Shown one piece after another: positions 1 through 9,743 of a DNA stretch of 48,834 nt. The notes beneath the pieces are model-generated. The model saw nothing but the letters and a program-made list of their open reading frames with translations. It was not told the DNA's origin and made no database searches. The stretch spans positions 1 through 48,834 of the forward strand of contig NZ_CADCTE010000067.1 of the NCBI RefSeq assembly GCF_902805515.1. The letters are read 5' to 3'. The translations under genes and the position numbers were made by a program. Source of the DNA: an uncultured Arthrobacter sp. (GTDB taxonomy: Bacteria; Actinomycetota; Actinomycetes; Actinomycetales; Micrococcaceae). The stretch's first letter is position 1. Each line of letters begins with the position of its first letter.

Positions 1-20
1 TGCCGGTTACGGCCGGCGGC

Positions 21-575
21 TTAGGCCTGTGCCGCCCGCGCCCAGAGGCTGAGCCGGTACCGTGTGCCGTTCCTGCTGGTCAGCCACCCGCCGGCGGGGC
101 TGACGCCCTTCAGATCCCATTCCGGGCCGAGGACCGGGGCCTGCGTGTCGCCGTCGGTCGAGGATTCGATGACGGTGACCACCGCGGCGTTCGCCACGGC
201 GACGGCCGAGGCGTAGAGCCTGGCGCCGCCGATGATCCAGATCTGCTCGGCGCCGGGTGCGCGCCGGGCCTCCGCCAGGGCGTCTTCCAGGGACCTGGCG
301 ACGACGGCGCCCTCGAACGGGCCGGAGGAGCTCACGACGATGTTCGTGCGCCCCGGCAGCGGCCGGTACTGCTCCGGGAAGGATTCCCAGGTGCGCCGTC
401 CCATGATGACGGGGTGGCCCGCGGTCGTCGCCTTGAAGTGCGCGAGGTCCTCGGGGACGTCCCACGGCATGCCGCCGTCCTTGCCGAAGACGCCGTCCTC
501 CGTCTGGGCCCAGATCATGCCGATGACCGGTTCCCCGTTCACGGCTCCCGACACCGTGACGCTGTCGAAGCTCAT
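21..575 (-). CDS. folA: Dihydrofolate reductase
   Basis: Reduces dihydrofolate to tetrahydrofolate with NADPH, regenerating the folate oxidised by the adjacent thymidylate synthase. The 184-residue protein shows the family signature in order: IGMIWAQ near residue 18, the substrate-binding W-D-V-P-E-D-L segment (Trp38, catalytic acidic Asp43), the [10 protein letters not shown] cofactor motif, [12 protein letters not shown], and [10 protein letters not shown]. An N-terminal extension of about 15 residues precedes the usual start of the fold. The ATG overlaps the thyA stop by 4 bp (ATGA), so translation is probably coupled. The gene ends close to the window edge; a short GC-rich hairpin at 3-20 could be part of a terminator. 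Confidence 0.97.
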   Translation of the reverse strand: MSFDSVTVSGAVNGEPVIGMIWAQTEDGVFGKDGGMPWDVPEDLAHFKATTAGHPVIMGRRTWESFPEQYRPLPGRTNIVVSSSGPFEGAVVARSLEDALAEARRAPGAEQIWIIGGARLYASAVAVANAAVVTVIESSTDGDTQAPVLGPEWDLKGVSPAGGWLTSRNGTRYRLSLWARAAQA

Positions 576-1396
576 ACGGCGATCGGTGCCTTGATCGTGG
601 GGTGGTGCTTGTAGTCGAGCACTTCGAAGTCCTCCAGCGTGTAGTCGGAAATGCTTTCCGGCGTGCGGCGAATCCGCAGCCGGGGGTAGGCGTAGGGCTC
701 CCGGGAGAGCTGCTCGGAGACCTGCTCCACGTGGTTGTCATAGATGTGCACGTCGCCGCCGGTCCAGATGAACTCGCCGGGCTCCAGCCCCGCCTGCTGC
801 GCAACCATGAGCGTCAGCAGCGCATAGGAGGCGATGTTGAAGGGTACCCCCAGGAAGGTGTCGGCCGAGCGCTGGTACAGCTGGCAGGAAAGCCGGCCGG
901 GGCCCTCCTCCGAGGGCTCCACATAGAACTGGAACAGGGCGTGGCACGGCGGCAGCGCCATATTGGAGATCTCCGAGACGTTCCACGCGGAGACGATGTG
1001 GCGCCGTGAGTCGGGGTTGGCCTTCAGGCCTTCGATGAGCCGGGCTATCTGGTCGATCGAGCCGCCGTCCGGCGTGGGCCAGGAACGCCACTGGACGCCG
1101 TAGACCGGTCCCAGCTCGCCGTCGGCGTCGGCCCACTCGTCCCAGATCGTCACACCCTGCTCCTGCAGCCAGCGGACGTTTGACTCCCCGCGCAGGAACC
1201 AGAGCAGCTCGAGGGCGACGGACTTGAAGTGCACGCGCTTGGTGGTGATCAGGGGAAACGAGTCGCGCAGGTCGAAGCGGAGCTGGCGCCCGAAGACACT
1301 TCGGGTCCCGGTACCGGTGCGGTCCGGTTTGGGGGTGCCGTTGGCCATCACATCGCGCAGCAGGTCTTCGTACGGGGTCATCAGGGGTGTGCTCAC
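572..1396 (-). CDS. thyA: Thymidylate synthase (ThyA)
   Basis: Methylates dUMP to dTMP using methylene-tetrahydrofolate and releases dihydrofolate for the next gene, folA. The 274-residue length is that of the classical homodimeric enzyme. Visible motifs are DRTGTGT (phosphate loop), [34 protein letters not shown] with nucleophile Cys151, and the C-terminal I-A-V tail that closes over the active site. The chosen start is GTG; exactly six bases upstream lies TAGACT (1403-1408 on the minus strand), a -10-like hexamer, which suggests a leaderless transcript rather than a ribosome-binding site. An ATG five codons in is the alternative start. Confidence 0.97.
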   Translation of the reverse strand: MSTPLMTPYEDLLRDVMANGTPKPDRTGTGTRSVFGRQLRFDLRDSFPLITTKRVHFKSVALELLWFLRGESNVRWLQEQGVTIWDEWADADGELGPVYGVQWRSWPTPDGGSIDQIARLIEGLKANPDSRRHIVSAWNVSEISNMALPPCHALFQFYVEPSEEGPGRLSCQLYQRSADTFLGVPFNIASYALLTLMVAQQAGLEPGEFIWTGGDVHIYDNHVEQVSEQLSREPYAYPRLRIRRTPESISDYTLEDFEVLDYKHHPTIKAPIAV

Positions 1397-1468
1397 GGTT
1401 CCAGTCTATCGAGGAGGCGCCGGGCACCCGACGGCCGGTTGCGTGCAGGGCGGCGCCCGGCCCCCGGG

Positions 1469-2440
1469 TCAGTCATCGTATGCACGGTACTGCTCCACGG
1501 AGACGATCCGCCCGTGGTTGACGGCGCTGACCTGGCAGATGATGGCCTCGCCCGGCGCCAGGTAAGGGTCGTCGGTCGGGAGCAGGGCCGGGAGGTGCGC
1601 GGGCATGTGGGAGCGCAGGATGTCGAGCACGAGGGGCAGGACCGGGCGGTGGGTGCAGACGGCGACCGGCTGGCGTTTGTCGAAGATCTTCTCCACGGCG
1701 CTGCGTGCGCGCCCGGGCTTGCGGGCTGCATTGTGTTCGGTGAGGGCATCCACGAGCTTCAGCTTCGCCTCGGCCCGGGTGACGTAGGGGGAGACGGTCT
1801 GCACGCACCGCACCCAGGGGCTGCTGATCACCCGCTGGGGCCGCCAGGCCTGCAGGAGCCTGCTCACGGCCACGGCCTGCCGCCGGCCGGTGGCGGCCAG
1901 CGGCCTTTCGCCCTCCGCGCGGCTCCACGAGGAGCGGGGCTTCGCCTTGGCGTGGCGGACGACGATCAGCGGCCAGGTGCCCAGGTCCCGGCGGGCGTGG
2001 GCCGCTTCGAGGGCGTCAAGCGGTTCGACGTCGGACGGGTTGGTGAGCAGGTCCCGTGCCTTGTCGGGGGTGGACCACAGGTACGCGTCGACTTCCTTGC
2101 CGTCCGGGACGGGCTTCAGCTTCTCCACCTTCGCGGCCCAGTAATGGACCACCTTCCTGCCCGACGCGACGTCGTAGTAGATCGAGGGGAGCGGGATGCC
2201 AAGCTGGACCCTGAGCCCGATCTCCTCGTGGGTCTCGCGCACGGCGCACTCGGGGGTCGTCTCGCCGTCGTCGAGCTTGCCCTTGGGCCAGGACCAGTCG
2301 TCGTACTGCGGGCGGTGGATCAGCAGCACCTCGAGGCGCCCTTTTTCGGTGCGCCAGCACAGCGTGCCCGCGGCGGTCACCGCGATGTCCGCGGTGCCCG
2401 CGGGGACGCTCGGGGCGGGGCTTTGGAGGTTGGCGGACAT
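1469..2440 (-). CDS. mutT1: Nudix hydrolase / histidine phosphatase fusion (MutT1-like)
   Basis: Two-domain protein of 323 residues. The N-terminal Nudix domain carries the full box G-x5-E-x7-RE-x2-EE-x-G (GKLDDGE...RETHEEIG). The C-terminal half is a histidine phosphatase domain with [15 protein letters not shown] and a late CTHRPVLP motif. Mycobacterial MutT1 has this architecture and hydrolyses 8-oxo-dGTP and diadenosine polyphosphates; that function is inferred here from architecture and context. It starts at the stop of ppk1 with a one-base overlap (TGATG), the same ppk1-mutT1 order known in mycobacteria, which ties nucleotide-pool cleansing to polyphosphate metabolism. The phosphatase RHG motif is RHA, as in other members of this fusion family. 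Confidence 0.92.
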   Translation of the reverse strand: MSANLQSPAPSVPAGTADIAVTAAGTLCWRTEKGRLEVLLIHRPQYDDWSWPKGKLDDGETTPECAVRETHEEIGLRVQLGIPLPSIYYDVASGRKVVHYWAAKVEKLKPVPDGKEVDAYLWSTPDKARDLLTNPSDVEPLDALEAAHARRDLGTWPLIVVRHAKAKPRSSWSRAEGERPLAATGRRQAVAVSRLLQAWRPQRVISSPWVRCVQTVSPYVTRAEAKLKLVDALTEHNAARKPGRARSAVEKIFDKRQPVAVCTHRPVLPLVLDILRSHMPAHLPALLPTDDPYLAPGEAIICQVSAVNHGRIVSVEQYRAYDD

Positions 2441-4662
2441 CAGCGGCGGACGGCGGCGCGCTGACGGGCACGCGAGGCAAGGAGCCAGGACTGGATGTCG
2501 CCGAGGTCCTCGCCGTCTTCGTTCTTGTGGTGGCGGGTCCAGCCGCCTTCCTCGTCAAGGTGCCAGCTGGCGGTCCGCGGGTCCATATAGCGGTCAAGGA
2601 GCGTCATGAGGTACTCGATGTCATCCGGGGCGCTCAGCTGCACGAGGGTTTCCACCCGGCGGTCGAGGTTGCGGTGCATCATGTCGGCCGAACCCATGAA
2701 CACCGCCGGATCGCCGCCGTTGGCGAACGCGAAGACGCGCGAGTGCTCAAGGAAGCGGCCCAGCACGGAGCGCACCGTGACGTTCTCGCTCAGGCCCGGC
2801 ACCCCGGGCCGCACCGAGCAGATGCCGCGGACGATGACGTCGACCTTCACCCCGGCCTGGGAGGCCCGGTAGAGGGCGTCGATGATGGCCTCGTCGACCA
2901 TTGAGTTGACCTTGATCACCACGCGGGCCGCCCGGCCCGCGTTCTTGTTGGCGATCTCCCGCTCGATCCTGTCGATCAGGCCCGAACGCACCGACCGCGG
3001 AGCGACGAGGAGGCGCTTGAACGTCGACTTGGGGGCGTACCCGGAGAGCTGGTTGAACAGCCGGGAGAGGTCCTCACCCACCTGGTCGTTGGAGGTGAGC
3101 AGGCCAAGGTCCTCGTAGTAGCGGGCGGTGCGGGGGTGGTAGTTGCCGGTGCCGATATGGCAGTAACGGCGCAGCCCGTCGATCTCCTGCCGAACCACCA
3201 GCGAGAGCTTGCAGTGGGTCTTCAGGCCCACGATGCCGTACACGACGTGCACGCCGGCCTGCTCGAGCTTCCGCGCCCAGGAGATATTGGCCTGCTCGTC
3301 GAAGCGCGCCTTGATCTCCACCAGGGCGAGCACCTGCTTGCCGGCCTCGGCGGCGTCGATCAGGGCGTCGACGATCGGGGAGTCCCCGGAGGTGCGGTAG
3401 AGGGTCTGCTTGATCGCCTGCACCTTCGGGTCGGCGGCCGCCTGCTCGAGGAAGGCCTGCACCGAGGTGGAGAAGGAGTCGTACGGGTGGTGCAGCAGGA
3501 TGTCCCGGCGTCGCATCGCGGCAAACACGTTGGCCGCCTTCGAGGTCTCGCTCTCGTTGAGGTGCCGGCTCGTGTGGGGTACGTGCTTGGGGTAGTGGAG
3601 CTCCCCGCGGTCGATCTTGCCGATGACGCTGAGCCCGCGCAGGTCAAGCGGCGCGGGGAGGGTGAAGACCTCGTCCTCCTCGATGCCCAGCTCGCGCGAG
3701 AGCAGCGCCCGGATGCTGGGGTTGATGTCGGTGGCCACCTCGAGGCGGACGGGCGGGCCGAACCGGCGGCGCAGCAGCTCCTTCTCGAGGGCCTGGAGCA
3801 GGTTCTCCGCGTCGTCTTCCTCGACCTCGAGGTCCTCGTTGCGGGTCACCCGGAACGTGTGGTGTTCGAGCACCTCCATGCCGGGGAACAGCTGGTCGAG
3901 GTGGACGGCGATGACGTCCTCAAGCGCGATGAAGCGGGCGGTGCGTCCCGAGATGCTGCCCGCGCGGGGCCCGTCGACGGAGATCAGCCGGGGCAGCTGG
4001 TCCGGGACCTTGACGCGGGCGAACAGCTCCTTCTCGCTGATGGGGTTGCGCACCACGACGGCGAGATTGAGGGAGAGCCCGGAGATGTAGGGGAAGGGGT
4101 GCGCCGGGTCGACCGCCAGCGGCGTGAGGATCGGGAACACCTTCTCGGTGAACAGCTTGTGCAGTTCGAGCCGGGCGGGCTCGTCGAGTTCCTCCCAGGT
4201 GGTGAGGTGGATGTTCTCCCTCGCCAGGGCGGGGCGGATCTGCTCGGCGAAGACGGCGGCATGGCGCTGCTGGAGGCGGTAGCCGTCCCCCATGATCTTC
4301 TCGAGCTGCTCGATGGGGCTCAGCCCGGCAGCCGAGGGGACAGCGAGGCCGGTGGCGATGCGCCGCTTGAGCCCGGCCACGCGGACCATGAAGAACTCAT
4401 CGAGGTTCGAGGCGAAGATCGAAAGGAACCCGACCCGCTCCAGCAGGTAGAGATCGGGGTCCTCGGCGAGCTCGAGGACACGCGCATTGAAGTCGAGCCA
4501 GCTGATTTCGCGGTCAAGGAACCGGTCGGGCCGGATGTCTCCGGTCGGCAGCAGGCTGGGCGCGAAGTCGGGGATGTCGATGCGGTCCTGGGTTGCCCGG
4601 GCAGGGGCGGTTTCCGAGGAACCGTAACGGGATGGGACTCGGGCGGCTGTTTCAGATGCCAT
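2440..4662 (-). CDS. ppk1: Polyphosphate kinase 1
   Basis: Reversibly makes inorganic polyphosphate from ATP. The 740-residue protein has the four PPK1 domains: an N-terminal domain starting [19 protein letters not shown], a head domain, and two C-terminal phospholipase-D-like domains. The autophosphorylated histidine is His483 in GLKTHCKL; the second catalytic histidine is His640 in LEHSRV. I chose the ATG at 4662 because AGGAGA precedes it at good spacing; an in-frame extension back to 4842 would run into the mshD coding region and adds no conserved sequence. The stop overlaps the start of the Nudix gene, so the two are co-translated. Confidence 0.96.
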   Translation of the reverse strand: MASETAARVPSRYGSSETAPARATQDRIDIPDFAPSLLPTGDIRPDRFLDREISWLDFNARVLELAEDPDLYLLERVGFLSIFASNLDEFFMVRVAGLKRRIATGLAVPSAAGLSPIEQLEKIMGDGYRLQQRHAAVFAEQIRPALARENIHLTTWEELDEPARLELHKLFTEKVFPILTPLAVDPAHPFPYISGLSLNLAVVVRNPISEKELFARVKVPDQLPRLISVDGPRAGSISGRTARFIALEDVIAVHLDQLFPGMEVLEHHTFRVTRNEDLEVEEDDAENLLQALEKELLRRRFGPPVRLEVATDINPSIRALLSRELGIEEDEVFTLPAPLDLRGLSVIGKIDRGELHYPKHVPHTSRHLNESETSKAANVFAAMRRRDILLHHPYDSFSTSVQAFLEQAAADPKVQAIKQTLYRTSGDSPIVDALIDAAEAGKQVLALVEIKARFDEQANISWARKLEQAGVHVVYGIVGLKTHCKLSLVVRQEIDGLRRYCHIGTGNYHPRTARYYEDLGLLTSNDQVGEDLSRLFNQLSGYAPKSTFKRLLVAPRSVRSGLIDRIEREIANKNAGRAARVVIKVNSMVDEAIIDALYRASQAGVKVDVIVRGICSVRPGVPGLSENVTVRSVLGRFLEHSRVFAFANGGDPAVFMGSADMMHRNLDRRVETLVQLSAPDDIEYLMTLLDRYMDPRTASWHLDEEGGWTRHHKNEDGEDLGDIQSWLLASRARQRAAVRR

Positions 4663-4732
4663 GGTGTCTCCTGCGGCGTTCAATGGTGTCTCGGGGCGCG
4701 CGTAGAAGCGGGCACTGTGCTGGAATCCAACC

Positions 4733-5773
4733 TTACAAGCTGGGCGGATCTTCTCCACCTGCATACATGACATCCACGTCCCAGCGCGTGAAGCCCAGCC
4801 GGCGGTAGAGTGCCACCGCCGCGGTGTTGTCGGCGTCGACATAGAGCATGATGGCCTGCAGCCCGCGCCGGTGCAGGTACTCGATGCCGGCCACGGTGAG
4901 GGCCTTGCCCAGGCCGCGGCCCTGCGCCTCCGGGGTCACCCCGACGACGTACACCTCACCGAGCGGCGGGTGGGCGCCCGCGCCGGCGTGGACCTTGGTC
5001 CAGTGGAAGCCGAGCAGTCGGGAGGTCTCGGTGTCCTCGGCCAGGAAGAAGCCCTCGGGGTCGAACCAGTCCTCGGCCATGCGGGCCTGCAGGTCGGCGA
5101 GGGTCGTGGACCCCTGCTCGGGGTGGTGGGCGAACGCGGACCGGTTGGCATCGAGCCACAGCTGTTCGTCCTGTCCGGGGACGAAGGTCCGAAGCCGGAC
5201 CTTGTCGGGCAGGGCGGGGGAGGGCGCAAGTTCGGCGGCCGCGGCCCGGGTCTGGCGCATGCGCCACAGCTCCCGGACGGGCCGGAAGCCGTGCCGGGCG
5301 GCGAGGGCGGCCGCGGCGGCATGGTTGCCGTGCGACCAGGCGCGGAGCCCGGGAATGTCCTCGGCGGCGACCGCAGCCGCCAGGGCGGATCCGGCCCCCT
5401 CGGCGCGGGCGTCAGGCGCCACGACGAGTTCGAGGACGGCGGCCTCCTGGCCTGCGTCCGGCACGCCGTTCGCCGGCAGGCTGACGACGGCGACGCCGGC
5501 CAGCTCCCCGGCGTCCCCGGCATCTCCGGCATCTCCGGCATCACCGGCATCACCGCCGGAACCGGTCCCCGGCCGCGCGGTGAAAAGCAGGACCCGCGCC
5601 GCGTCGGGCGCGGAGGAACGCAGGTTCACCAGGGTCTGCTCGGACAGGGGAGGGTTGCCGTCGGCCTCGGCCGCACGAGCGGCGAGTTCGCGGATTTCCG
5701 CCAGCAGGGGGGCCTGCGGGGTGCCGGAGGTCCGGGTGATCGTCCAGGGGGAAAGCTGCGCATCGGCCGTCAT
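4733..5773 (-). CDS. mshD: Mycothiol synthase (MshD)
   Basis: Acetylates the cysteine amine of Cys-GlcN-Ins, the last step of mycothiol synthesis, the thiol buffer of actinobacteria. The 346-residue protein contains two GNAT domains; the second is well preserved ([19 protein letters not shown], then [19 protein letters not shown] near the C-terminus). A low-complexity run of GDA triplets interrupts the N-terminal domain at about residues 74-89, encoded by a 9-bp DNA repeat. The ATG sits six bases after TAGGCT (5780-5785, minus strand), suggesting a leaderless mRNA. Gene order glnR-mshD matches that of mycobacteria. Confidence 0.93.
   Translation of the reverse strand: MTADAQLSPWTITRTSGTPQAPLLAEIRELAARAAEADGNPPLSEQTLVNLRSSAPDAARVLLFTARPGTGSGGDAGDAGDAGDAGDAGELAGVAVVSLPANGVPDAGQEAAVLELVVAPDARAEGAGSALAAAVAAEDIPGLRAWSHGNHAAAAALAARHGFRPVRELWRMRQTRAAAAELAPSPALPDKVRLRTFVPGQDEQLWLDANRSAFAHHPEQGSTTLADLQARMAEDWFDPEGFFLAEDTETSRLLGFHWTKVHAGAGAHPPLGEVYVVGVTPEAQGRGLGKALTVAGIEYLHRRGLQAIMLYVDADNTAAVALYRRLGFTRWDVDVMYAGGEDPPSL
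5508..5552. repeat. 9-bp tandem repeat (5 copies) inside mshD
   Basis: Five consecutive copies of a 9-bp unit, CCGGCRTCN on the plus strand, encode a Gly-Asp-Ala run in the N-terminal half of MshD. The unit length is a multiple of three, so copy-number change would lengthen or shorten a linker without breaking the frame. Confidence 0.9.
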
Positions 5774-5837
5774 GGGCCCAGCCTAGTGCCCCGGCGCCCG
5801 CCGGGACCGGCCGCCGGCCAAGGTTCAGGCCGCCGGT

Positions 5838-5867
5838 TTGGCGGGACGCCTTGGTCTGGGGTAGCGT
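5838..5867 (+). promoter_or_regulatory. Candidate promoter of a small RNA
   Basis: TTGGCG (5838-5843), an 18-bp spacer, then TAGCGT (5862-5867) on the plus strand, in the gap between the start of mshD and the end of glnR. A start about seven bases later (near 5874) would drive a transcript ending at the hairpin terminator at 5953-5982. No protein-coding frame of convincing composition follows it. The hexamers are reasonable but not strong. Confidence 0.4.
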
Positions 5868-5873
5868 GGGAAA

Positions 5874-5985
5874 CCGTTCAGGGGGGATGCACCACTGGGG
5901 TGCCCGCGATACGTTCGACCCGTATGTCCTCCACTTTGGGCCCCGCCCACGAAAAACCCCCATCCGCAGGGATGGGGGTTTTCGC
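5874..5985 (+). ncRNA. Candidate small RNA with tRNA T-arm-like hairpin
   Basis: A roughly 110-nt plus-strand unit bounded by a promoter-like sequence and an intrinsic terminator. Inside it, 5909-5925 forms a 5-bp stem with a 7-nt loop TTCGACC, which matches the T-loop consensus TTCRANY. Flanking it, GGGGGAT (5882-5888) can pair with GTCCTCC (5926-5932) over 7 bp with two wobbles, like an acceptor stem, followed by A5933 in the discriminator position. A further 5-bp hairpin lies at 5889-5903 where D and anticodon arms would be. TCCTCC in the 3' strand is also complementary to a Shine-Dalgarno core. The unit is too small for a tRNA or tmRNA. Function unknown; existence is inferred from sequence alone. 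Confidence 0.4.
5953..5982 (-). terminator. Intrinsic terminator between glnR and mshD
   Basis: CCCCCATCC (5957-5965) pairs perfectly with GGATGGGGG (5970-5978) around a GCAG loop, with A-tract on one side and T-tract on the other. On the minus strand it ends in TTTTT and would stop transcription from glnR before mshD; on the plus strand it would end the small RNA candidate. Confidence 0.85.
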
Positions 5986-6043
5986 GTTAAGGCCCTGCCC
6001 CGCCGGTGGGCGCCGGCGCCGGACCGGTCACGCGTCGGTGGAG

Positions 6044-6754
6044 TCACGCATCCTGGACGACGTCGGCCCCGGTCTCCTCGGGCATCCGCGTCAGCGTGAA
6101 CCGGTAGCCGACGTTGCGCACCGTGGCGATGAGCTGTTCGTGGTCGGTGCCGAGCTTCGCCCGCAGCCGCCGCACGTGCACATCGACAGTGCGGGTGCCC
6201 CCGTAGTAGTCGTAGCCCCACACCTCATGCAGCAGCTGGTCCCGGGTGAAGACCCGTCCGGGATGCTGGGCCAGGTATTTGAGCAGCTCGAACTCCTTGT
6301 AGGTGAGGTTCAGTGGCACCCCGCCGACCCGGGCGGTGTAGCTCGCCTCGTCGATCACCACGCCCGAGGCCCGGATCTCGGAGCTGGTTTCCTCCCCGGC
6401 TGCCTGGGCCCGGGCGATGACCAGCCGCAGCCGTGCCTCGACCTCGGCGGGACCGGCCGACTCCAGCAGGACGTCATCGGCCAGCCAGGCGGCGGTCACG
6501 GCCGTCATGCCGCCCTCGGTCAGCACGAGCATCAACGGCGCGCTGAGCCCGGTGGCCTTCAGGAGCTGGGTGAGGGAGCGCGCCCCTACGAGGTCACGCC
6601 GGGCGTCGACCAGGACGACGTCGCAGGGTTCGGTCTCCAGCAGGGCGGTGGGTTCGGCGGGGAGGATATGCACCTTGTGGCTGAGCAGTTCAAGGGCCGG
6701 GAGGATATCCACTGAGGACCCCGCACTGTTGGTAAGCAGCAGGATGTGCGGCAT
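6044..6754 (-). CDS. glnR: GlnR-type nitrogen response regulator
   Basis: OmpR-family transcription factor of 236 residues: an N-terminal receiver-like domain (about 1-115) and a C-terminal winged helix with [17 protein letters not shown], a [20 protein letters not shown] segment, [12 protein letters not shown] and VRNVGYRF. Asp50 in [10 protein letters not shown] is kept, but the receiver lacks the usual N-terminal acidic pair, as in atypical orphan regulators of the GlnR group, which control nitrogen assimilation. No sensor kinase is adjacent. The start at 6754 has GGAGGACAC just before the ATG; the longer frame to 6859 adds only unconserved sequence. The neighbouring mshD supports the GlnR assignment, since these genes are adjacent in mycobacteria. 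Confidence 0.85.
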   Translation of the reverse strand: MPHILLLTNSAGSSVDILPALELLSHKVHILPAEPTALLETEPCDVVLVDARRDLVGARSLTQLLKATGLSAPLMLVLTEGGMTAVTAAWLADDVLLESAGPAEVEARLRLVIARAQAAGEETSSEIRASGVVIDEASYTARVGGVPLNLTYKEFELLKYLAQHPGRVFTRDQLLHEVWGYDYYGGTRTVDVHVRRLRAKLGTDHEQLIATVRNVGYRFTLTRMPEETGADVVQDA

Positions 6755-6964
6755 GTGTCCTCCACGGGTCGGGACGCGCATCATCGGGCGGGCGGACCGG
6801 AGCTGAACCGGAGAACCGGAAGCCGCCGGCGGTACAGATTTGGACAAGTATAACCGCACGGCGGGCGCCGCGCCCGAGGCGGCAGTCCGGCCCTGCTTCC
6901 GCCCTCTGCAGACCGCGGGCCCGGAGTTTCCCAGACCTTGGAGGCATAGGGCAGTATTGCTCGG

Positions 6965-7708
6965 GTGAGATTCTGGATAGTGGCCGCGGCAGCCGCCGCC
7001 TCGGTGGCGGGCCTGGTCGGCGCATCCTTCGTCTCACCGCTGGCCGTCGCCGCCGTCACCGCGCTCCTGTGCGCCGTTGCCGCCATCGGCTGGCCCCATC
7101 TGCTGGGCGTCCCCGCCCGCAAGAGCCAGTCCACGGCCATCGGACTCAGCGCGATCGGCGCGACCGCCGCCGCCGCCTTCACCCCGGGCCCGGGTTTCAT
7201 GGTCTGGTTCCCCGGCGCGGTCGCCCTTGGCGTGAGTGCCGTTTTCCTGATCCAGCTGCTCCGGGGGACCGGTCAGAGCCACCGCCTCGAATCGACCCTC
7301 GGGGCCAGCTCGGGCGTCTTCGCCGTCGCCCTCGGCTCCGGGTGGGCCGCCGCCGACCGGCTGCCGGTCAACGCCGCCGGGACGTCGATGATGCTCGTGA
7401 CCGGGATCAGCGTCCTGGCCGGCCTTGCGGGCCTGCTGCCGCGGTGGCCCGACCGGGTGGCCGCTCCGCTGGGACTGGTCCTCGCCGCTGCCGCCGGATG
7501 GGCCGGCGCGCTCCTGCTTCCCGGCGTCGCCGTCCTGCCCGCCGTCCTCGTCGGCCTCGTCAGCGGCGCGGTGCTCGTGAGCGGCCGGCGCCTGCTCACC
7601 TCCCGGGAGGCACCGCTGAACGCCGCGGCGGCGCTCTCCGCCGGGATCACCCCGGTCCTTGCCATCGGTGCCTTCGTCTATTTCCTGGACACCCTGCTGC
7701 TCTCCTGA
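6965..7708 (+). CDS. Polytopic membrane protein of unknown function
   Basis: A 247-residue, very hydrophobic, alanine-rich protein with about seven or eight predicted membrane helices (for example residues 3-20, 23-41, 77-97, 140-158, 165-185, 188-206 and 225-245). It has no catalytic or transport motif that I recognise and no soluble domain. The start is GTG at 6965; GGAGG lies about 20 bases upstream, so the true start is uncertain. It is divergent from glnR. Similar proteins of unknown function are common near glnR and folate-binding genes in Micrococcaceae, but that is recollection, not something seen here. Confidence 0.75.
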   Translation: MRFWIVAAAAAASVAGLVGASFVSPLAVAAVTALLCAVAAIGWPHLLGVPARKSQSTAIGLSAIGATAAAAFTPGPGFMVWFPGAVALGVSAVFLIQLLRGTGQSHRLESTLGASSGVFAVALGSGWAAADRLPVNAAGTSMMLVTGISVLAGLAGLLPRWPDRVAAPLGLVLAAAAGWAGALLLPGVAVLPAVLVGLVSGAVLVSGRRLLTSREAPLNAAAALSAGITPVLAIGAFVYFLDTLLLS

Positions 7709-7862
7709 ACGCGCCGGCTCCGGGGACAGGGCCCGTCGGTGCCGCCCGCTCCGCCGGCCGCGTCGCCGGTTCCTCCAGCGGTTCATTGGTCCACCCGTGC
7801 CCGCCCGGAGGCACGCCCGCGATGATGTACTGCGGGCCGGAAGGGCGCGTTAGGATGGAAAT

Positions 7863-7976
7863 ATGTCGATCCTCGCACTGGAAATCTTTTTCATCTGCCT
7901 GCTCGTTGTCGCCGGCCTCGCCATGGCGGGCTTCGCCGCGCTCGTGGTCGCCCGCCTGTACAAGGGCCAGAAGTAG
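7863..7976 (+). CDS. 37-residue single-pass membrane peptide
   Basis: A small frame encoding MSILALEIFFICLLVVAGLA followed by a second hydrophobic stretch and a basic tail ending K-G-Q-K. The hydrophobic core (residues about 4-31) is one membrane helix, with the C-terminus probably cytoplasmic by the positive-inside rule. TAGGAT (7851-7856) ends six bases before the ATG, so the transcript would begin at or near the start codon. It lies 18 bp upstream of the nitrobindin-like gene and is likely co-transcribed with it. Function unknown. Confidence 0.6.
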   Translation: MSILALEIFFICLLVVAGLAMAGFAALVVARLYKGQK

Positions 7977-7994
7977 CGGTTAGGCAACCCGGCA

Positions 7995-8594
7995 ATGTCA
8001 ATCGAACTTCCCACCGACCTCACCCCTGAGCTGGTTCCGCTCTCCTGGCTGCTTGGCACCTGGGAAGGGACCGGGCGCCTCGGTGAGGGCGACGCGGACT
8101 CGGAGCACTTCGGGCAGCGGATGACGTTCGAACAGCACGGGCTGCCGTACCTGCAGTACACCGCCGAGAGCTGGCTCACCGATGAGCAGGGCTCCCGGCT
8201 GCGGCCGCTGTCGGTCGAAACCGGGTTCTGGGCGCTTGACCGCAAGCTCAACGACGCCGACGTCGGGCCGGGGCTCTCCCCGGCGGACATCGTGCCGGCG
8301 CTGAAGACCGCCGACGAGGTGGAGCACTTCCGCAACGAAGCGGGCGGGTTCGACATCACCGCCACCATCGTCCACCCCGGCAGCATCGCCGAGCTCTACT
8401 ACGGCACCATCAAGGGTCCGCAGATCCAGCTTTCAACCGACGTGGTGATGCGGGGGCAGCACTCCAAGGAGTACGCGGCCGCCACCCGTCTGTTCGGGCT
8501 GGTCGGCGGCGACCTGTACTGGCGCTGGGATGTCGCCGCGTCCGGAAACGCGCTGCAGGCCCACGCCTCGGCGATCCTCAAAAAGCTTTCCTGA
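7995..8594 (+). CDS. FABP-like heme-binding beta-barrel protein (nitrobindin family)
   Basis: A 199-residue protein of the fatty-acid-binding-protein-like (DUF1794/nitrobindin) family. The hallmark GTWEGTG motif is at residues 21-27, and the C-terminal part has the conserved YWRWDVAASG segment. Family members form a ten-stranded barrel that binds heme; a histidine near the C-terminus (in LQAHASAILKK) fits the axial ligand position. Proposed roles include peroxynitrite isomerisation, but this is inferred from the family. The gene follows the 37-residue membrane peptide and precedes ygfZ, which acts in iron-sulfur protein maintenance. Confidence 0.88.
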   Translation: MSIELPTDLTPELVPLSWLLGTWEGTGRLGEGDADSEHFGQRMTFEQHGLPYLQYTAESWLTDEQGSRLRPLSVETGFWALDRKLNDADVGPGLSPADIVPALKTADEVEHFRNEAGGFDITATIVHPGSIAELYYGTIKGPQIQLSTDVVMRGQHSKEYAAATRLFGLVGGDLYWRWDVAASGNALQAHASAILKKLS

Positions 8595-8657
8595 CCCCGG
8601 TCCGGTGCCGTCCGGCCGGGCGGGGGAATAGCACCGCCTGAAAGGCGTTACATCCAC

Positions 8658-9743
8658 ATGACCTACACCAGCCCGCTCCTCAGCCTGCCCGGAGCCGTCC
8701 CGGGCGGTGCCCCCGACGAGGCCGTCGCCGCCCACTACGGGGATCCCTTCCGCGAGCAGCGCCTCCTCGCCGGCGGTCAGGCCGTCGTCGACCTCTCCCA
8801 CCGGGGCGTCGTGACCGTCACCGGACCCGACCGGTTGAGCTGGCTCAATACGCTCTCCTCCCAGCTCCTGCTCAAGCTGCAGCCCGGGGAGGCCTCCGAG
8901 ACCCTGCTGCTGAGCGTCCAGGGGCGCATCGACTACAGTGCGCGCATCGTCGATGACGGCGCCACCGCCTGGCTGATCGTCGAGGGCGCCGAGGCGCCCG
9001 GGCTCACCGAGTGGCTCCAGCGGATGAAGTTCATGCTGCGCGTGGAGATCGCCGACGTCTCGGCGGACTGGGCCGTGGTGGGCTCGGTGGCTCGAATCGA
9101 CGCCTTCGAAGGGCGCACCGTCTGGGCCGACCCCTGGCCGGGCATCGGGGCCGGAGGGTTCGCCTACTCCGCCGTGGAATCCCACCCGGGCCTGGAACGG
9201 CCCTGGTTCGAATACCTGATCCCGCAGGCCTCGCTCCTCGAGGCGGTCACCGGGCTCGAGGGCTACACGCCGGCCGGAATGATGGCGGCGGAGGCGCTGC
9301 GCATCGCCGCCTGGCGCCCGCGCGTCGGGTTCGAGACCGACGACAAGACGATCCCGCACGAACTGGACCTGATGCGCACCGCCGTGCACCTGGCCAAGGG
9401 CTGCTACAAGGGCCAGGAAACCGTGGCGCGGGTTCACAACCTCGGGCATCCGCCGCGCCGGCTGGTCTTCCTCCACCTCGACGGCAGCCAGCACACGCTT
9501 CCCGCGCGCGGCAGCGGCATCGTCGCCGAGGGCCGCACGGTCGGGCGGATCACCTCCGTGGCGCACCACTGGGAGATGGGCCCCATCGCCCTCGCGGTGG
9601 TGAAGCGCTCGGTCGACCCGTCCGCCCGGCTCCTGGTGCAGGACGCCGACGAGCAGTACGCCGCCGCCCAGGAGGTCATTGTTCCCCCCGATGCCGGCCA
9701 GGTCGTGGGCCGGGCCACCGGCTTCCTGAAGGGCCCGCGGTGA
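8658..9743 (+). CDS. ygfZ: Folate-binding protein YgfZ
   Basis: Tetrahydrofolate-binding protein of the GcvT-like family, used in assembly or repair of Fe-S enzymes. The 361-residue sequence has the GcvT fold start (VDLSHRGVVTVTGPDRLSWL) and, at about residues 240-257, the diagnostic KGCYKGQETVARVHNLG motif with its essential cysteine. The ATG at 8658 has GAAAGG about 12 bp upstream. The stop overlaps the GTG of the ankyrin gene by 4 bp, so the two are probably co-translated. Confidence 0.94.
   Translation: MTYTSPLLSLPGAVPGGAPDEAVAAHYGDPFREQRLLAGGQAVVDLSHRGVVTVTGPDRLSWLNTLSSQLLLKLQPGEASETLLLSVQGRIDYSARIVDDGATAWLIVEGAEAPGLTEWLQRMKFMLRVEIADVSADWAVVGSVARIDAFEGRTVWADPWPGIGAGGFAYSAVESHPGLERPWFEYLIPQASLLEAVTGLEGYTPAGMMAAEALRIAAWRPRVGFETDDKTIPHELDLMRTAVHLAKGCYKGQETVARVHNLGHPPRRLVFLHLDGSQHTLPARGSGIVAEGRTVGRITSVAHHWEMGPIALAVVKRSVDPSARLLVQDADEQYAAAQEVIVPPDAGQVVGRATGFLKGPR

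Noticed and set aside
3136..4770. 544-codon open frame on the plus strand
   Set aside because: Antisense to ppk1 and partly mshD; low-complexity composition from high-GC codon bias, no family resemblance.
5874..5985. tmRNA or true tRNA gene
   Set aside because: Lacks D and anticodon arms and a tag reading frame; too short, so only a candidate sRNA is claimed.
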